From NCBI GenBank assembly GCA_032027005.1, contig JAVSMW010000002.1, positions 223,627-287,626 on the forward strand: a stretch of DNA of 64,000 nucleotides. The letters run 5' to 3'. Origin of the DNA: JAVSMW01 sp032027005 (lineage in GTDB: Bacteria; Bacillota; Thermincolia; Thermincolales; UBA2595). The notes beneath the pieces were generated by a model, which did no database searches, had not been told where the DNA came from, and saw nothing but the letters and a program-made list of their open reading frames with translations. The translations under genes and the position numbers were made by a program. This document shows, piece after piece, positions 16,397 to 24,908 of the stretch. Within the stretch, counting starts at the first letter, position 1. Each line of letters opens with the position of its first letter.

Positions 16397-16957
16397 GTGC
16401 TGTATTTATTTGATGGCAGGCAACCCAGTATCGGCAAAGATACATATGTCAGTGAGACTGCCATGGTTATCGGGGATGTTTATATTGGCGATAATTGCTA
16501 CATCGGTCACTGGGCTATTTTGCGGGGAGATTATGGCCGGATAGAAATCGGTTCGGGAACTGCCGTGGAAGAGGGAGTTGTCATGCATGCTCCCCCTGGG
16601 AAGACCTGTAAAGTTGGACTTAAGGTTACTATTGGCCATGGGGCCATCATTCATTCACAGGAAATCGGTGATATGGCTGTGATCGGCATGGGCGCAATCA
16701 CCAGTATCAGGGCCAAAATTGGTACCTGGGCTATTGTGGCTGAGGGTGCTGTAGTTAAAATGAACCAGGAAATTCCGGAAAAGGTCGTGGCAGCCGGGAA
16801 CCCTGCCAAAGTAGTGCGTGAAGTTCAGGAAAGAGATGAAAAGTTTTGGACAGACGGTAAACAGCTATACATTGATCTGGCTGCAAAATATTTGAAGGTA
16901 GGTATGCCATATAACGGCAAAGAGACCTCTCCCTGTCTGGAAGAGGTTTCTTTTTAA
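16397..16957 (+). CDS. gamma-carbonic anhydrase/PaaY-like hexapeptide protein
   Basis: Left-handed beta-helix protein (about 186 residues) with repeated hexapeptides such as IGDVYIGDNCYIGH and IGHGAIIHS. His residues in VMHAPP and in IGHGAIIHS fit the trimer zinc site of gamma-carbonic anhydrases and of PaaY, a thioesterase that relieves dead-end CoA esters in phenylacetate breakdown. The frame reaches ATG 16382, but that codon overlaps GGAGG (16384-16388); GTG 16397 lies 8 nt after it and is preferred. The location behind an aryl-CoA ligase favours the PaaY-like role. The 3' end overlaps the convergent DUF350 gene by a few bases. Confidence 0.85.
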   Translation: MLYLFDGRQPSIGKDTYVSETAMVIGDVYIGDNCYIGHWAILRGDYGRIEIGSGTAVEEGVVMHAPPGKTCKVGLKVTIGHGAIIHSQEIGDMAVIGMGAITSIRAKIGTWAIVAEGAVVKMNQEIPEKVVAAGNPAKVVREVQERDEKFWTDGKQLYIDLAAKYLKVGMPYNGKETSPCLEEVSF

Positions 16958-17358
16958 TATGTCATACATCCGGCGATAACCAGCCCGATGGAAACGAACA
17001 TTCCCAGGAGAACAATGGCTACAGCTACATTTTCCTGTTCCAGGGCTTTTTCAACGTTAAAATTAGGGGTCAAAAGCTCGGCCAGGAAGTTAGCGATGAC
17101 CTGGGTCACTATCCCAATCCCTGCCCAGATGGCCAGATCCAGAGGGGAGACGGAATTAGCAATGGCAGCATACAGAATTATAGCTAATCCGACAGTCCGG
17201 CCGGCAACTACAATACCTGCAGCTTTATTGTCCTGTCCAATCAATGCAAATTCCCTGGTCTTTGTTGTCAACACAAATATGACTACTCCCAGAACCATGA
17301 GCACTGTACTTAAACCAAAATAAATAAGGTAATTAATTAATAAACTTGTCAGTGACAT
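16954..17358 (-). CDS. DUF350 (YjfL-type) membrane protein
   Basis: About 134 residues with four hydrophobic helices (LIYFGLSTVLMVLGVVIFVL, the glycine-rich GIVVAGRTVGLAIILYAAIA, WAGIGIVTQVIANFLAELL, and VAIVLLGMFVSIGLVIAG), typical of DUF350. The frame extends to 17430, but ATG 17358 has AAGGAG 8 nt upstream. It is the last gene of a minus-strand operon with an ATP-grasp ligase (34 nt upstream) and a lipoprotein. In E. coli yjfL lies beside yjfC (glutathionylspermidine-synthase-like), yjfM (lipoprotein-like) and yjfJ (PspA family), the same partners as here. The function is unproven; a membrane channel or lipid-associated role has been proposed for the family. Confidence 0.88.
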   Translation of the reverse strand: MSLTSLLINYLIYFGLSTVLMVLGVVIFVLTTKTREFALIGQDNKAAGIVVAGRTVGLAIILYAAIANSVSPLDLAIWAGIGIVTQVIANFLAELLTPNFNVEKALEQENVAVAIVLLGMFVSIGLVIAGCMTY

Positions 17359-17392
17359 GCGATGTTTCTCCTTTATTTTTTTGTATCTGTGT

Positions 17393-18640
17393 TTATTCCT
17401 TAATACCGACCGGAAGGTAGTAGGTGGCATTGTCGGTGATGATATTTCCGGCTCTTAAACCTAAGGCTGAAGCTTTACCGTTAATCAGGAAACACCCGGT
17501 GAGCAGATGGGCCTCTTTTTCGCCTTCGATAGTCCTGATCCTGGACTTGGGCAGTTCCACGAACTTCTGGCAGACAGGTGCGGAGTCAGTGTAACTGCGG
17601 TTTTTGTCTGCATACATGAGAGTTCCGTCGGGGTGATATATCTCAACTGTGTCACCCTCCCTGCCAAAGCAAGGCTTTTTGACATATGCTGCTCCGTCTT
17701 CAATAAACCAATCTTCTTCAAAATAAGTTGGCAGCATATAGTCTTCAATCCATTGATGTTCTTCCGGGGTAAAGAAGGTTCCTTCTTCATGCAGGCCCCA
17801 GATAACTACCTGGACTCCTTTGGTCTGCAGCAGAAAAGCCGATGGGGGATTAATGACAGCCACTTTTCTTTTCACAATATGGTCCAAAAGGAAGCTGCCG
17901 ACATTGATACCGGTCTTGCTGTCCTGATCATGGATGAGGTGTTCAATGGGATAAGTCTGCCGGTAGAGTATATCTATTTTCCGGTCATTGGCATCATACA
18001 GCCCCTTTTCGTCGATCTTTAAACAGTCCAGGGGACAATAAGAGGCATTAACCAAACCGCTTAATTCCAACAAATATAAAGCAGTGTACTTGTCTTCCAC
18101 ATGATCGCCATGGGAAGTAAACACTACATAAGGTATTCCGGAACCGCCAATGTTTTTATAGGAATCAATAATGGCCGCTCTGACGGCATGAGCCAGCTCT
18201 GCTTCTAAACCCTGGTTAGGGTCTTTTACGCTAAACTTCCGGCAGACCAGGCCATTGATGTTAAAGCACTCCTTAATGAAAGTAGGCGTATCACTATTGA
18301 TTTCCAGGACCTTATACCCGGTGGGTGTTCTGGCCAGATCAACCCTGGCAATGACACTTTCCAGATTAATGGTTTTCATCCGGATATATCTATAGGTTTC
18401 TCCGGGAAAATCCAATTCCCAGAAAACCTTGTCGTCCGCCTGTCGCAGCATAGCGGCAGTCTTGGCAAATATCCTGCCAACCCGCTCTGTGGCAAGGCGG
18501 ATTTCATTAATTTCTTCCTGAGGCAAAAGGTAAATATCCAGTAAAGAGTATTCCATATCATAGAGCTCGGGCCAGAATTTATCTCTTAAAGGAGCATAAA
18601 AATTTTCCCGTCTTTGGGCATGGGCTTGCGGGGAATTCAT
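17393..18640 (-). CDS. glutathionylspermidine synthase-like ATP-grasp ligase (YjfC/YgiC family)
   Basis: A 415-residue protein with the GSP_synth C-terminal domain. Visible landmarks are EINSDTPTF (near residue 113), GGSGIPYVVFTSHGDHVEDK, the nucleotide-binding KKPCFGREGDTVEIY and the final LTGCFLINGKASALGLR. Members ligate an amine or peptide to a carboxylate; the substrate of the YjfC/YgiC branch is not known, and there is no amidase domain as in E. coli Gsp. The ATG at 18640 overlaps the stop of the lipoprotein gene by one base (TAATG), which implies translational coupling. With DUF350 and a lipoprotein, it forms a conserved envelope-associated set. Confidence 0.88.
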   Translation of the reverse strand: MNSPQAHAQRRENFYAPLRDKFWPELYDMEYSLLDIYLLPQEEINEIRLATERVGRIFAKTAAMLRQADDKVFWELDFPGETYRYIRMKTINLESVIARVDLARTPTGYKVLEINSDTPTFIKECFNINGLVCRKFSVKDPNQGLEAELAHAVRAAIIDSYKNIGGSGIPYVVFTSHGDHVEDKYTALYLLELSGLVNASYCPLDCLKIDEKGLYDANDRKIDILYRQTYPIEHLIHDQDSKTGINVGSFLLDHIVKRKVAVINPPSAFLLQTKGVQVVIWGLHEEGTFFTPEEHQWIEDYMLPTYFEEDWFIEDGAAYVKKPCFGREGDTVEIYHPDGTLMYADKNRSYTDSAPVCQKFVELPKSRIRTIEGEKEAHLLTGCFLINGKASALGLRAGNIITDNATYYLPVGIKE

Positions 18641-18975
18641 TAACCGCCGAAACCTCCTCCCCTGGTTCCTGAACCAAATCCACCGAGCTTGGAAGAACTG
18701 CTCGATTTATTAGAAAAACTCTGATAGCCCGGAGTTGATCTGATCGAGGTTTTGTGCAGTCTTCCGCCGTAAAAGAATAAGGGGGCTCCTCCTCCGGGGG
18801 GATCATATTCCCACTCGCCATCATCTTCATCCCAAACCCAATACCTGTCATCATAGCCTTCGATATGCGGCGGTGGTGACGGTGGAGTCTGATAAGCAGC
18901 CTGGTCCGCACATCCGGCCAAATTACCGGTCAGAAATGCGGTGAGCAGGAGTGATATCAGCCTGTGTGTTCTCAA
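18640..18975 (-). CDS. small acidic/Gly-rich lipoprotein linked to the ATP-grasp ligase
   Basis: Lipoprotein of 111 residues. It has a signal peptide with lipobox LAGC (C22), then a proline-rich and acidic Trp/Tyr segment (HIEGYDDRYWVWDEDDGEWE), and a Ser/Gly-rich tail ending GSGTRGGGFGG. Start is TTG 18975 with AGGAGG (18983-18988) 7 nt upstream. It has no strong family match that I can name, but a lipoprotein next to a GSP-synthase-like ligase parallels E. coli ygiB-ygiC and yjfM-yjfC. Its exposed carboxylates or Gly tail could be the substrate of the ligase; that is speculation. Confidence 0.75.
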   Translation of the reverse strand: MRTHRLISLLLTAFLTGNLAGCADQAAYQTPPSPPPHIEGYDDRYWVWDEDDGEWEYDPPGGGAPLFFYGGRLHKTSIRSTPGYQSFSNKSSSSSKLGGFGSGTRGGGFGG

Positions 18976-19119
18976 AGGGCGACCTCCTAGATAAAAATTA
19001 CTTCAATTTTAAATAGTTCTCTAAGAAACAACGTTCTTCCTGCCGGGACTCTGTGACAACTTAAGGTAACACTTGTTGTTTGTATAACTCTTCTGAGTTA
19101 AAATGAGTTGCACTTAAAA

Positions 19120-19170
19120 TAAAGGAGTGTCGCATTAACTATTTTTTAGTAGAAAGCGACCTCCTTTTTT
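19120..19170 (-). terminator. bidirectional terminator between the lipoprotein and MFS genes
   Basis: AAAGGAG-t-GTCGC pairs with GCGAC-CTCCTTT around an AT-rich loop. On the minus strand the stem is followed by a T-rich stretch, serving the MFS gene that ends at 19185. Confidence 0.8.
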
Positions 19171-19184
19171 CATTTTTCAATCTA

Positions 19185-20477
19185 TTATTTACTGGCAGAG
19201 ATGCCGATGGCCCGGCGTATATTCATAACTAAACCTGATGCCACCATACAAAAAACACCTGCGGTAATAAATGCAGCGGTGTAACTGCCCAGCCAGCCGT
19301 GCATTACGCCCCCGGCGACGGCAGCTAAGGCAGATCCTAACTGGTGAAATACAAAAATCCACCCATATACAATGCCGCCATGGGAGCCAAAAATTTCAGT
19401 TGTCAGCCTGACAGTTGGCGGTACTGTGGCAAGCCAGTCCAGGCCAAAGAAAAGGATAAACAGGCCGAAACTAAAATACCCGGAGCCTAAGACATGAGGT
19501 AAGAAGACCAGAGAAAGCCCTCTCAATGCGTAATACCAAAATAACAGCCAGCGGTTATCGTACCGGTCGGTGAGCCAACCGGAAGCAGTTGTGCCAATAA
19601 TGTTTACAACCCCCATCAGGGCCAGCAGACTGGCAGCGGTAACTTCACTGATCCCTTTTTCCATAGAAGCCGGGATAAAATGTGTGCTAATCAGACCATT
19701 GGTGGTTGCTCCGCAAACAAAAAAGCTGCCGGACATCAGCCAAAACTCTTTAACTTTAACCGCTTTTTTCAGACCATCAAAGGCTGCCTTGAAAGGGTTA
19801 CCAGCCGGCCCGATCTCAATCTGAGCCGATGCTCCATATAGAAACAGCCCTACATCGGAAGGCTTATCCCGCATCAAGAAAAAAACTAAAACAGTGATTG
19901 TCACTGTAGAGGCTGTGGTAATCCAGACAGCCAGCTGCCAGCCGTTGGTTTCTACGGCCTTGGCCAGCACAGGCAAGAAAATAAGCTGGCCGGCAGCCAT
20001 GCTTGCTGTGAGGAGGCCGACAACCAGCCCCTTCCGCTCTTTAAACCATTTGTTAACCACAGCCGCACCCAGTATTGATGAGATACAGCCTGTTCCCGCA
20101 CCGACCATGAGCCCCCATGTTAAGATTAACTGCCAGGGGGCCTTCATCCCGGTCGAAAAACCTGTTGCTGCGGCAAGCAGCCCTAAAGATATCAGCATCA
20201 CCCGGCGTGCTCCGTAACGCTCTATCAATGCTGCGGCAAAAGGGGCAAACAGGCCGTATAACAGCAAATTTATCGCCACAGCAAAGGTTATTTGCGTCCG
20301 GTCCCAGCTGAAGTATTCTTCAAGGGGGACAATTAATACTCCGGGTGTTGAACGGATGCCGGCTGATACCAGGATGGTGAGGAAGGTCACAGCGGCAACG
20401 ACCCAAGCGTAATGAAAAGGATACTGCTTTTTAGTTAGGTGGGACGATTCACTGCTATTTCTATTTGATCCCTGCAA
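19185..20477 (-). CDS. MFS transporter, OFA/monocarboxylate type
   Basis: About 430 residues, 12 predicted membrane segments in two halves with a central loop near 200-230. HYAWVVAAVTFLTILVSAGI at the N-terminus, the GARRVM loop and GSHGGIVYGWIFVFHQLGSA near TM10-11 are typical of the oxalate:formate antiporter/monocarboxylate branch. The frame reaches 20549, but TTG 20477 is favoured by GGGGGG (20485-20490) 7 nt upstream. It is monocistronic, divergent from pspA and inserted between the two halves of an envelope-stress neighbourhood. The substrate is probably a small organic anion; not certain. Confidence 0.85.
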   Translation of the reverse strand: MQGSNRNSSESSHLTKKQYPFHYAWVVAAVTFLTILVSAGIRSTPGVLIVPLEEYFSWDRTQITFAVAINLLLYGLFAPFAAALIERYGARRVMLISLGLLAAATGFSTGMKAPWQLILTWGLMVGAGTGCISSILGAAVVNKWFKERKGLVVGLLTASMAAGQLIFLPVLAKAVETNGWQLAVWITTASTVTITVLVFFLMRDKPSDVGLFLYGASAQIEIGPAGNPFKAAFDGLKKAVKVKEFWLMSGSFFVCGATTNGLISTHFIPASMEKGISEVTAASLLALMGVVNIIGTTASGWLTDRYDNRWLLFWYYALRGLSLVFLPHVLGSGYFSFGLFILFFGLDWLATVPPTVRLTTEIFGSHGGIVYGWIFVFHQLGSALAAVAGGVMHGWLGSYTAAFITAGVFCMVASGLVMNIRRAIGISASK

Positions 20478-20612
20478 ATTATAACCCCCCAAAATGTTGT
20501 AGTGAGACTGCTTGCTAGTAATAATACATCTGGTGCCATATTCTGTCAATCAGATTAAGTGAAGCACCTGCCCATTATCAAGAAAATATTGTCCTATATA
20601 AAAAATGATGCG

Positions 20613-20648
20613 AAAAACCAGGAAGTAATTAACAGCTCCCTGGTTTTT
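20613..20648 (+). terminator. orphan terminator in the divergent MFS/pspA intergenic region
   Basis: AAAAACCAGG (20613-20622) pairs with CCTGGTTTTT (20639-20648). No gene lies directly upstream on either strand, so it could end a small untranslated RNA or insulate the two divergent genes. Confidence 0.7.
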
Positions 20649-20733
20649 CTGTTTTTAATTATAGTATTTTTTGTTTATAGGAGGCATAAGTAATCCAGCC
20701 TTTGTGTAGTTATTTATCAAAGGAGTGAGATAA

Positions 20734-21399
20734 ATGGGTTTGTTCAAACGAATCAGTGACAACATCCGGGCCAACCTTAATTCTTTGCTGGATAAAGCAG
20801 AAGATCCGGTAATTATGTTAGACCAGTATTTAAGAGACATGGAAGAAGATATCACAGAGGCAGAAGGTGCGGTCGCCAAGCAATTGGCTCTCGTCCGCAA
20901 ATTTCAGGTCCAGTTAAAAGAGTCCAGCGACATGGTGGCTAAAAGGGAAGCCCAGGCCTTAGAAGCTCTGGCCAAGCAGAGAGAGGATCTGGCCAGAAAA
21001 GACCTGGAAGATAAGAGGGTACATAAGGTAAAAGCTGACGATTACCAGGAGCAATACGAAAATAGTAACAAATTAGCGGAAGCATTGAAAAGGCAGCTAA
21101 GGGAAATGAAGGATGAGTATGACAAGCTGAAGGCTAAACGGGATGCTCTGGTTGCCAGGGCACAGGCGGCGAAAGCCCGCAAGGATATTCATAGCATTAT
21201 GGGAGGCCTGAGCAGGAACAGTGCCAGACGGGGATTTGAAAAAATGGAGGAGAAAGTTCTCCAAATGGAAGCTGAAGCAGATATTGCAGATGATCTGAAG
21301 GGAACCAAGCAGGATCTGGATGCGGAACTATCGGCACTCAGTAATGACGAAATCGAGGCAGAGCTGGCAGAACTCAGAAACAAGCTGGGTGAAGAATAA
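20734..21399 (+). CDS. pspA: PspA/IM30 family membrane-stress protein
   Basis: Peripheral membrane protein of 221 residues that oligomerises on damaged membrane and suppresses proton leakage. The N-terminal amphipathic helix (GLFKRISDNIRANLNSLLDK), the DPVIMLDQYLRDME block and a long alpha-helical coiled coil through residue 200 are hallmark features. AAAGGAGTGA precedes ATG 20734. It is followed 56 nt later by an NfeD-like gene and then a flotillin gene, the classic PspA-NfeD-flotillin membrane-integrity grouping. No PspF, PspB or PspC is visible; regulation may be by an unlinked sigma factor. Confidence 0.92.
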   Translation: MGLFKRISDNIRANLNSLLDKAEDPVIMLDQYLRDMEEDITEAEGAVAKQLALVRKFQVQLKESSDMVAKREAQALEALAKQREDLARKDLEDKRVHKVKADDYQEQYENSNKLAEALKRQLREMKDEYDKLKAKRDALVARAQAAKARKDIHSIMGGLSRNSARRGFEKMEEKVLQMEAEADIADDLKGTKQDLDAELSALSNDEIEAELAELRNKLGEE

Positions 21400-21455
21400 C
21401 CAACTGCTATTGCCCCTAATTGGAAAAGAAGCGGGCGTTACAGGGGGGAGTCGGG

Positions 21456-21959
21456 ATGGTCGAGGTATATTGGGCTTGTTTTATTGGCGGAGCCCTGTTT
21501 GCTATAGTGACAATTATTTTTGGAGACCTCTTGGGCCATATGTTCGACGGGATGTTTGACGGAATCTTTCACGCCGTAAGCGGCCACCATCTGGACATCT
21601 TCTCCCCGATGGTAACAGTAGGCGGAATAACTATTTTTGGCGGAGCCGGCATCATGCTCACAAAATACACCCCCTTTCAGACTGTGGCGGTTATTCTGCT
21701 TTCCTTATTTATTGCCTTTATAGTATCGGTGCTTGTATATTTCGTGTATGTAAGACCGATGAAAAATGCGGAAAACTCCATTGGCTTTTCCCTGGCGGAC
21801 CTGGAAGGAAAGCTTGGGGAAGTAATCTTGCGAATTGGGGCAGGTAACACCAACCAGATAGCCGGCAGCTATGATAATACTGAAATTTCAGCAGGCACAA
21901 AAGTTGTGGTTGGAGCGGTCAGAGATAGAATTCTGTATGTGTTTAAGTATGAGGAATAA
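21456..21959 (+). CDS. NfeD-like/YqiJ-type membrane protein with OB-fold tail
   Basis: About 167 residues. Membrane segments at the N-terminus (EVYWACFIGGALFAIVTII), around 50-65 and at 80-105 precede a cytosolic C-terminal OB-fold (LADLEGKLGEVILRIGAG, then ISAGTKVVVGAVRDRILYV), as in NfeD-1b/YqiJ proteins that pair with flotillins. The frame opens at TTG 21420, but ATG 21456 follows a GGGGGGAG at 21443-21450. The histidine-rich loop VSGHHLDIF is unexplained. It lies between pspA and a flotillin gene and probably helps place the flotillin in membrane microdomains. Confidence 0.82.
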   Translation: MVEVYWACFIGGALFAIVTIIFGDLLGHMFDGMFDGIFHAVSGHHLDIFSPMVTVGGITIFGGAGIMLTKYTPFQTVAVILLSLFIAFIVSVLVYFVYVRPMKNAENSIGFSLADLEGKLGEVILRIGAGNTNQIAGSYDNTEISAGTKVVVGAVRDRILYVFKYEE

Positions 21960-22183
21960 CTAAAGGCTCATCCGCGACTTCGCTTTGCGGAGACTTCGGT
22001 AAGACTCCTCACGGCTCCGGCGCCAGGAAAATCTTCCGCAACACCTTACCTGATTCCCGAACATTTCCAAGAGCCTAGCATGAAGAACTGGAGAAAAACA
22101 AAGAAGTCCAAGGTGTGAAGCCTTGAACATTAAGAATCTCGAATTTCCGAGAGATTACCACTATTAAAAGGAGGAAAAATGTG
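21960..22183 (+). other. 224-bp gap between nfeD-like and flotillin genes
   Basis: No frame is convincing. A hairpin CCGC-GACTTCGCTT-TGCGG lies near 21971. It lacks a T-run. The AAGGAGG ribosome site of the flotillin gene is at 22168-22174. Confidence 0.5.
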
Positions 22184-23662
22184 ATGGGGCTATTATCTGG
22201 TATACTGTTAATCCCCTTTATCAGTGTAGTCGTAATAGTTGTTTTGGGGCTGGCCTTTTGGGCCAGGTATAAAACTGTCGGGCCTGATGAGGCCATGTTG
22301 GTGACCGGGTCTTTCCTGGGGAGCAGGAGTGTTTTTACTGATGAGTCAGGACGCAAAATAAAAATTGTCCGCGGCGGGGGAGCATTTATTCTGCCGGTTT
22401 TTCAACAAGCGGAGTTTCTTTCACTCTTGTCTCATAAACTGGATGTTTCCACCCCTGAGGTATACACTGAACAAGGGGTCCCGGTTTTGGCTGACGGAGT
22501 GGCGATTATTAAGGTAGGGAGTCCTGTGGAAGATGTGGCAACTGCCGCAGAGCAGTTTTTGGGCAAGCCAACGGAAGCACTAAAAGCGGAAGCCCAGGAG
22601 GTTTTAGAAGGTCATCTGCGTTCTATACTCGGCACTATGACTGTAGAAGAAGTATACCGCAACAGAGACAAATTTGCCCAGGAAGTGCAAGGGGTTGCCG
22701 CCAGAGACCTTAAGAAAATGGGCCTGCAAATTGTATCTTTTACAATAAAGGACGTCAGGGATAAGCAGGGATACCTGGATGCCCTGGGGAAACCGCGCAT
22801 TGCCACTGTCAAACGGGACGCTGAAATTGCCGAAGCCGAAGCTATCAGAGATGCCCGGATTAGAAAGGCCCTGGCTGAAGAAGAAGGGCAAAAGGCTGAA
22901 TTGCTAAGAGACACCAATGTGGCTGAAGCTGAAAAGGAAAGAGAACTTAAAGTAGCAGCCTTCAAGAAGGAACAGGACACAGCAAAGGCTGAGGCTGACC
23001 AAGCCTATAAGATTCAGGAAGCCAGGTCCCAGCAGACAGTCACAGAGGAACAGATGAAAGTTGAAATTGTGCGGAAAGAACGGGAGATTGACTTACAGGA
23101 AAAAGAAATCTTGCGCCGGCAAAAACAATATGATGCTGAGGTTAAGAAAAAAGCCGATGCCGACCGGTATTCTGTGGAGCAGGCGGCTGAGGCCGATAAA
23201 GCCAGAAGAATGCGGGAAGCTGATGCCATTCAATACCGAATTGAAGCTGAAGCAAAGGCTAATGCTGAACAGAAACGCTTGGAAGGGATGGCTGTGGCTG
23301 ACGCCGAAAAGGCCAAAGGGACGGCAGAAGCCGAGGTAATACGTTTACAGGGCTTAGCCCAGGCAGAGGCCAAGGAAAAACTGGCGCAAGCCTTTGAGAA
23401 GTTCGGAGAAGCGGCCATTTTGGACATTATTGTGAAGATGCTGCCTGAACTGGCTGGGAAGATTTCAGAACCGCTTAAGTCCATTGATAAATTGACGGTT
23501 GTTGATACCGGAAACGGAGATGGCGCGGCCCGCCTGAGTAATTATGTAACATCTTTGATGGCGACTACCCCGGAAATGCTGAAGAATGTTTCAGGCATTG
23601 ACCTGGGCCAATTAGTTAAAGATATGACTAAAAATACAAATAAAAATTCCGCTTCTTCCTAA
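22184..23662 (+). CDS. flotillin-like SPFH protein
   Basis: Membrane scaffold protein of about 492 residues. It has an N-terminal hydrophobic anchor (LSGILLIPFISVVVIVVLGL), an SPFH/PHB domain (about 30-200, with VLEGHLRSILGTMTVEEVY) and a long Glu/Ala/Lys-rich coiled coil (about 205-400) with repeated AEAE motifs, then a C-terminal ILDIIVKMLPELAGKISEPL segment. These are hallmarks of FloT/YqiK. GTG 22181 and ATG 22184 are both possible; ATG is preferred (AGGAGG 22169-22174, 9 nt). A terminator at 23668-23697 ends the pspA-nfeD-flotillin group. Confidence 0.92.
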   Translation: MGLLSGILLIPFISVVVIVVLGLAFWARYKTVGPDEAMLVTGSFLGSRSVFTDESGRKIKIVRGGGAFILPVFQQAEFLSLLSHKLDVSTPEVYTEQGVPVLADGVAIIKVGSPVEDVATAAEQFLGKPTEALKAEAQEVLEGHLRSILGTMTVEEVYRNRDKFAQEVQGVAARDLKKMGLQIVSFTIKDVRDKQGYLDALGKPRIATVKRDAEIAEAEAIRDARIRKALAEEEGQKAELLRDTNVAEAEKERELKVAAFKKEQDTAKAEADQAYKIQEARSQQTVTEEQMKVEIVRKEREIDLQEKEILRRQKQYDAEVKKKADADRYSVEQAAEADKARRMREADAIQYRIEAEAKANAEQKRLEGMAVADAEKAKGTAEAEVIRLQGLAQAEAKEKLAQAFEKFGEAAILDIIVKMLPELAGKISEPLKSIDKLTVVDTGNGDGAARLSNYVTSLMATTPEMLKNVSGIDLGQLVKDMTKNTNKNSASS

Positions 23663-23667
23663 AATCG

Positions 23668-23697
23668 GCCCAGTGGACTCGGTCCCTGGGCTTTTTT
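23668..23697 (+). terminator. intrinsic terminator after the flotillin gene
   Basis: GCCCAG (23668-23673) pairs with CTGGGC (23686-23691) followed by T6. Confidence 0.88.
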
Positions 23698-23700
23698 CTC

Positions 23701-23830
23701 TTTATCCGACGGAAGACTCCGACTTCTATAAGTGGGAGTGGTTCCCCGTGTTTTGCTTCGGTGGGGGTAGACTCCCCCACCGAAGCCTCGATGTTCAACT
23801 TCAGTTGGACGAGTTCACTTCAGGAGCAAC
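23701..23830 (+). repeat. divergent relative of the dispersed repeat, with a perfect 13-bp hairpin
   Basis: Shares TTATCCGA, AAGACTCC, CTTCT...GGGAG and GTTCAACTTCAG with the full copy at 49520. It contains a perfect 13-bp inverted repeat: GCTTCGGTGGGGG (23755-23767), loop TAGACT, CCCCCACCGAAGC (23774-23786). The ACTTCTATAAGTGGGAGTGGTTC part resembles right-end hairpins of IS200/IS605-like elements, but no tnpA or tnpB is present. Confidence 0.6.
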
Positions 23831-23942
23831 CAATGAAACTTGAAAAAAATCAAGGAATTAGAAAAATTCTGTAGAAACAATATCAATATTTCCATATTGA
23901 GTTTGCAAATGCAGTGGAAATATACAGATCGAGGTGAGGGTA

Positions 23943-24845
23943 TTGTTTAACAAGCTGCCTGAAAAAGTCAGGGTTGTGGAAGTAGGTATGCGTGATGGGC
24001 TGCAGAATGAAAAGGTTTTTGTCCCCACAGAAGAAAAAATTAATTTGATTAATAAGCTTTCTGAAACAGGATTATGCCAGATAGAAATAACTTCTTTTGT
24101 CAGCCCCAGGGTGATGCCTCAGTTGGCGGATAACATGGAAGTGGCACTTAATATTGCAAGGAAAGACGGTATTAATTATACGGCTCTGGTGCCAAACAAG
24201 AGGGGTCTTGAGAGTGCTAAGGCGGCGGGAATTAAAGAGGTCGTTTTCTTTCTGTCAGCAAGTGAAGGGCACAGTATGAAAAACATCAATAAGTCCGTCA
24301 AAGAAGCTTTACGGGTCGGTGAAGAGGTAGTCCAGGAGGCCTCTGCAGCCGGAATAAAGGTCAGGGTCAATCTGTCAACAGTATTTGGGTGTCCTTTTGA
24401 CGGGCCTATAAATCCTCAAAAAGTCCTGCAAATCTGCCGGGAACTGTTGGCCATGGGAGTTTATGAGGTGGCCCTCAGTGATACGATAGGAGTGGCCAAC
24501 CCCAGGCAGGTGGCTGAAGTAATTAATTTACTGGCGGGGGAAATTGATCTGGGGAAAATCGCGGTCCATTTCCATGATACCAGGGGCAGCGGTTTAGCCA
24601 ATGTTTTAGCCTCCCTGCAGTGCGGGATCACTACTATTGACAGCAGCTTTGGCGGCTTGGGGACTTGTCCCTATACTTCCGGGGCCTCCGGAAATATTGC
24701 CACCGAAGATTTGGTTTATATGCTCCACGGCATGGGGATTGAAACAGGTATTAACCTGGATCAGTTGGTCAAATGCAGTCAGATGGCGCAAAAGTTGCTG
24801 AGCCGTACTCTCCCAAGCAAGTATTTACAGACCAGAACTGATTAA
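23943..24845 (+). CDS. hydroxymethylglutaryl-CoA lyase family
   Basis: HMGL-like TIM barrel of about 300 residues that splits HMG-CoA to acetyl-CoA and acetoacetate, or acts on a close analogue. The N-terminal VGMRDGLQNE carries the catalytic Arg-Asp pair. AVHFHDTRGSGLANVL supplies metal-binding histidines, and GLGTCPYTSGASGN holds the flexible-loop cysteine. The third residue in that loop differs from the usual GLGGCPYA. Start choice: GTG 23934 overlaps the ribosome site GAGGTGA; TTG 23943 lies 5 nt after it and is preferred. No leucine-degradation genes are adjacent, so the pathway is uncertain. Confidence 0.87.
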   Translation: MFNKLPEKVRVVEVGMRDGLQNEKVFVPTEEKINLINKLSETGLCQIEITSFVSPRVMPQLADNMEVALNIARKDGINYTALVPNKRGLESAKAAGIKEVVFFLSASEGHSMKNINKSVKEALRVGEEVVQEASAAGIKVRVNLSTVFGCPFDGPINPQKVLQICRELLAMGVYEVALSDTIGVANPRQVAEVINLLAGEIDLGKIAVHFHDTRGSGLANVLASLQCGITTIDSSFGGLGTCPYTSGASGNIATEDLVYMLHGMGIETGINLDQLVKCSQMAQKLLSRTLPSKYLQTRTD

Positions 24846-24908
24846 TGACTTCAGATGTTTTTTTAAACTCTGGAAGGAAATGGCGCAGGGTATGGCGAAG
24901 AAAAATTG

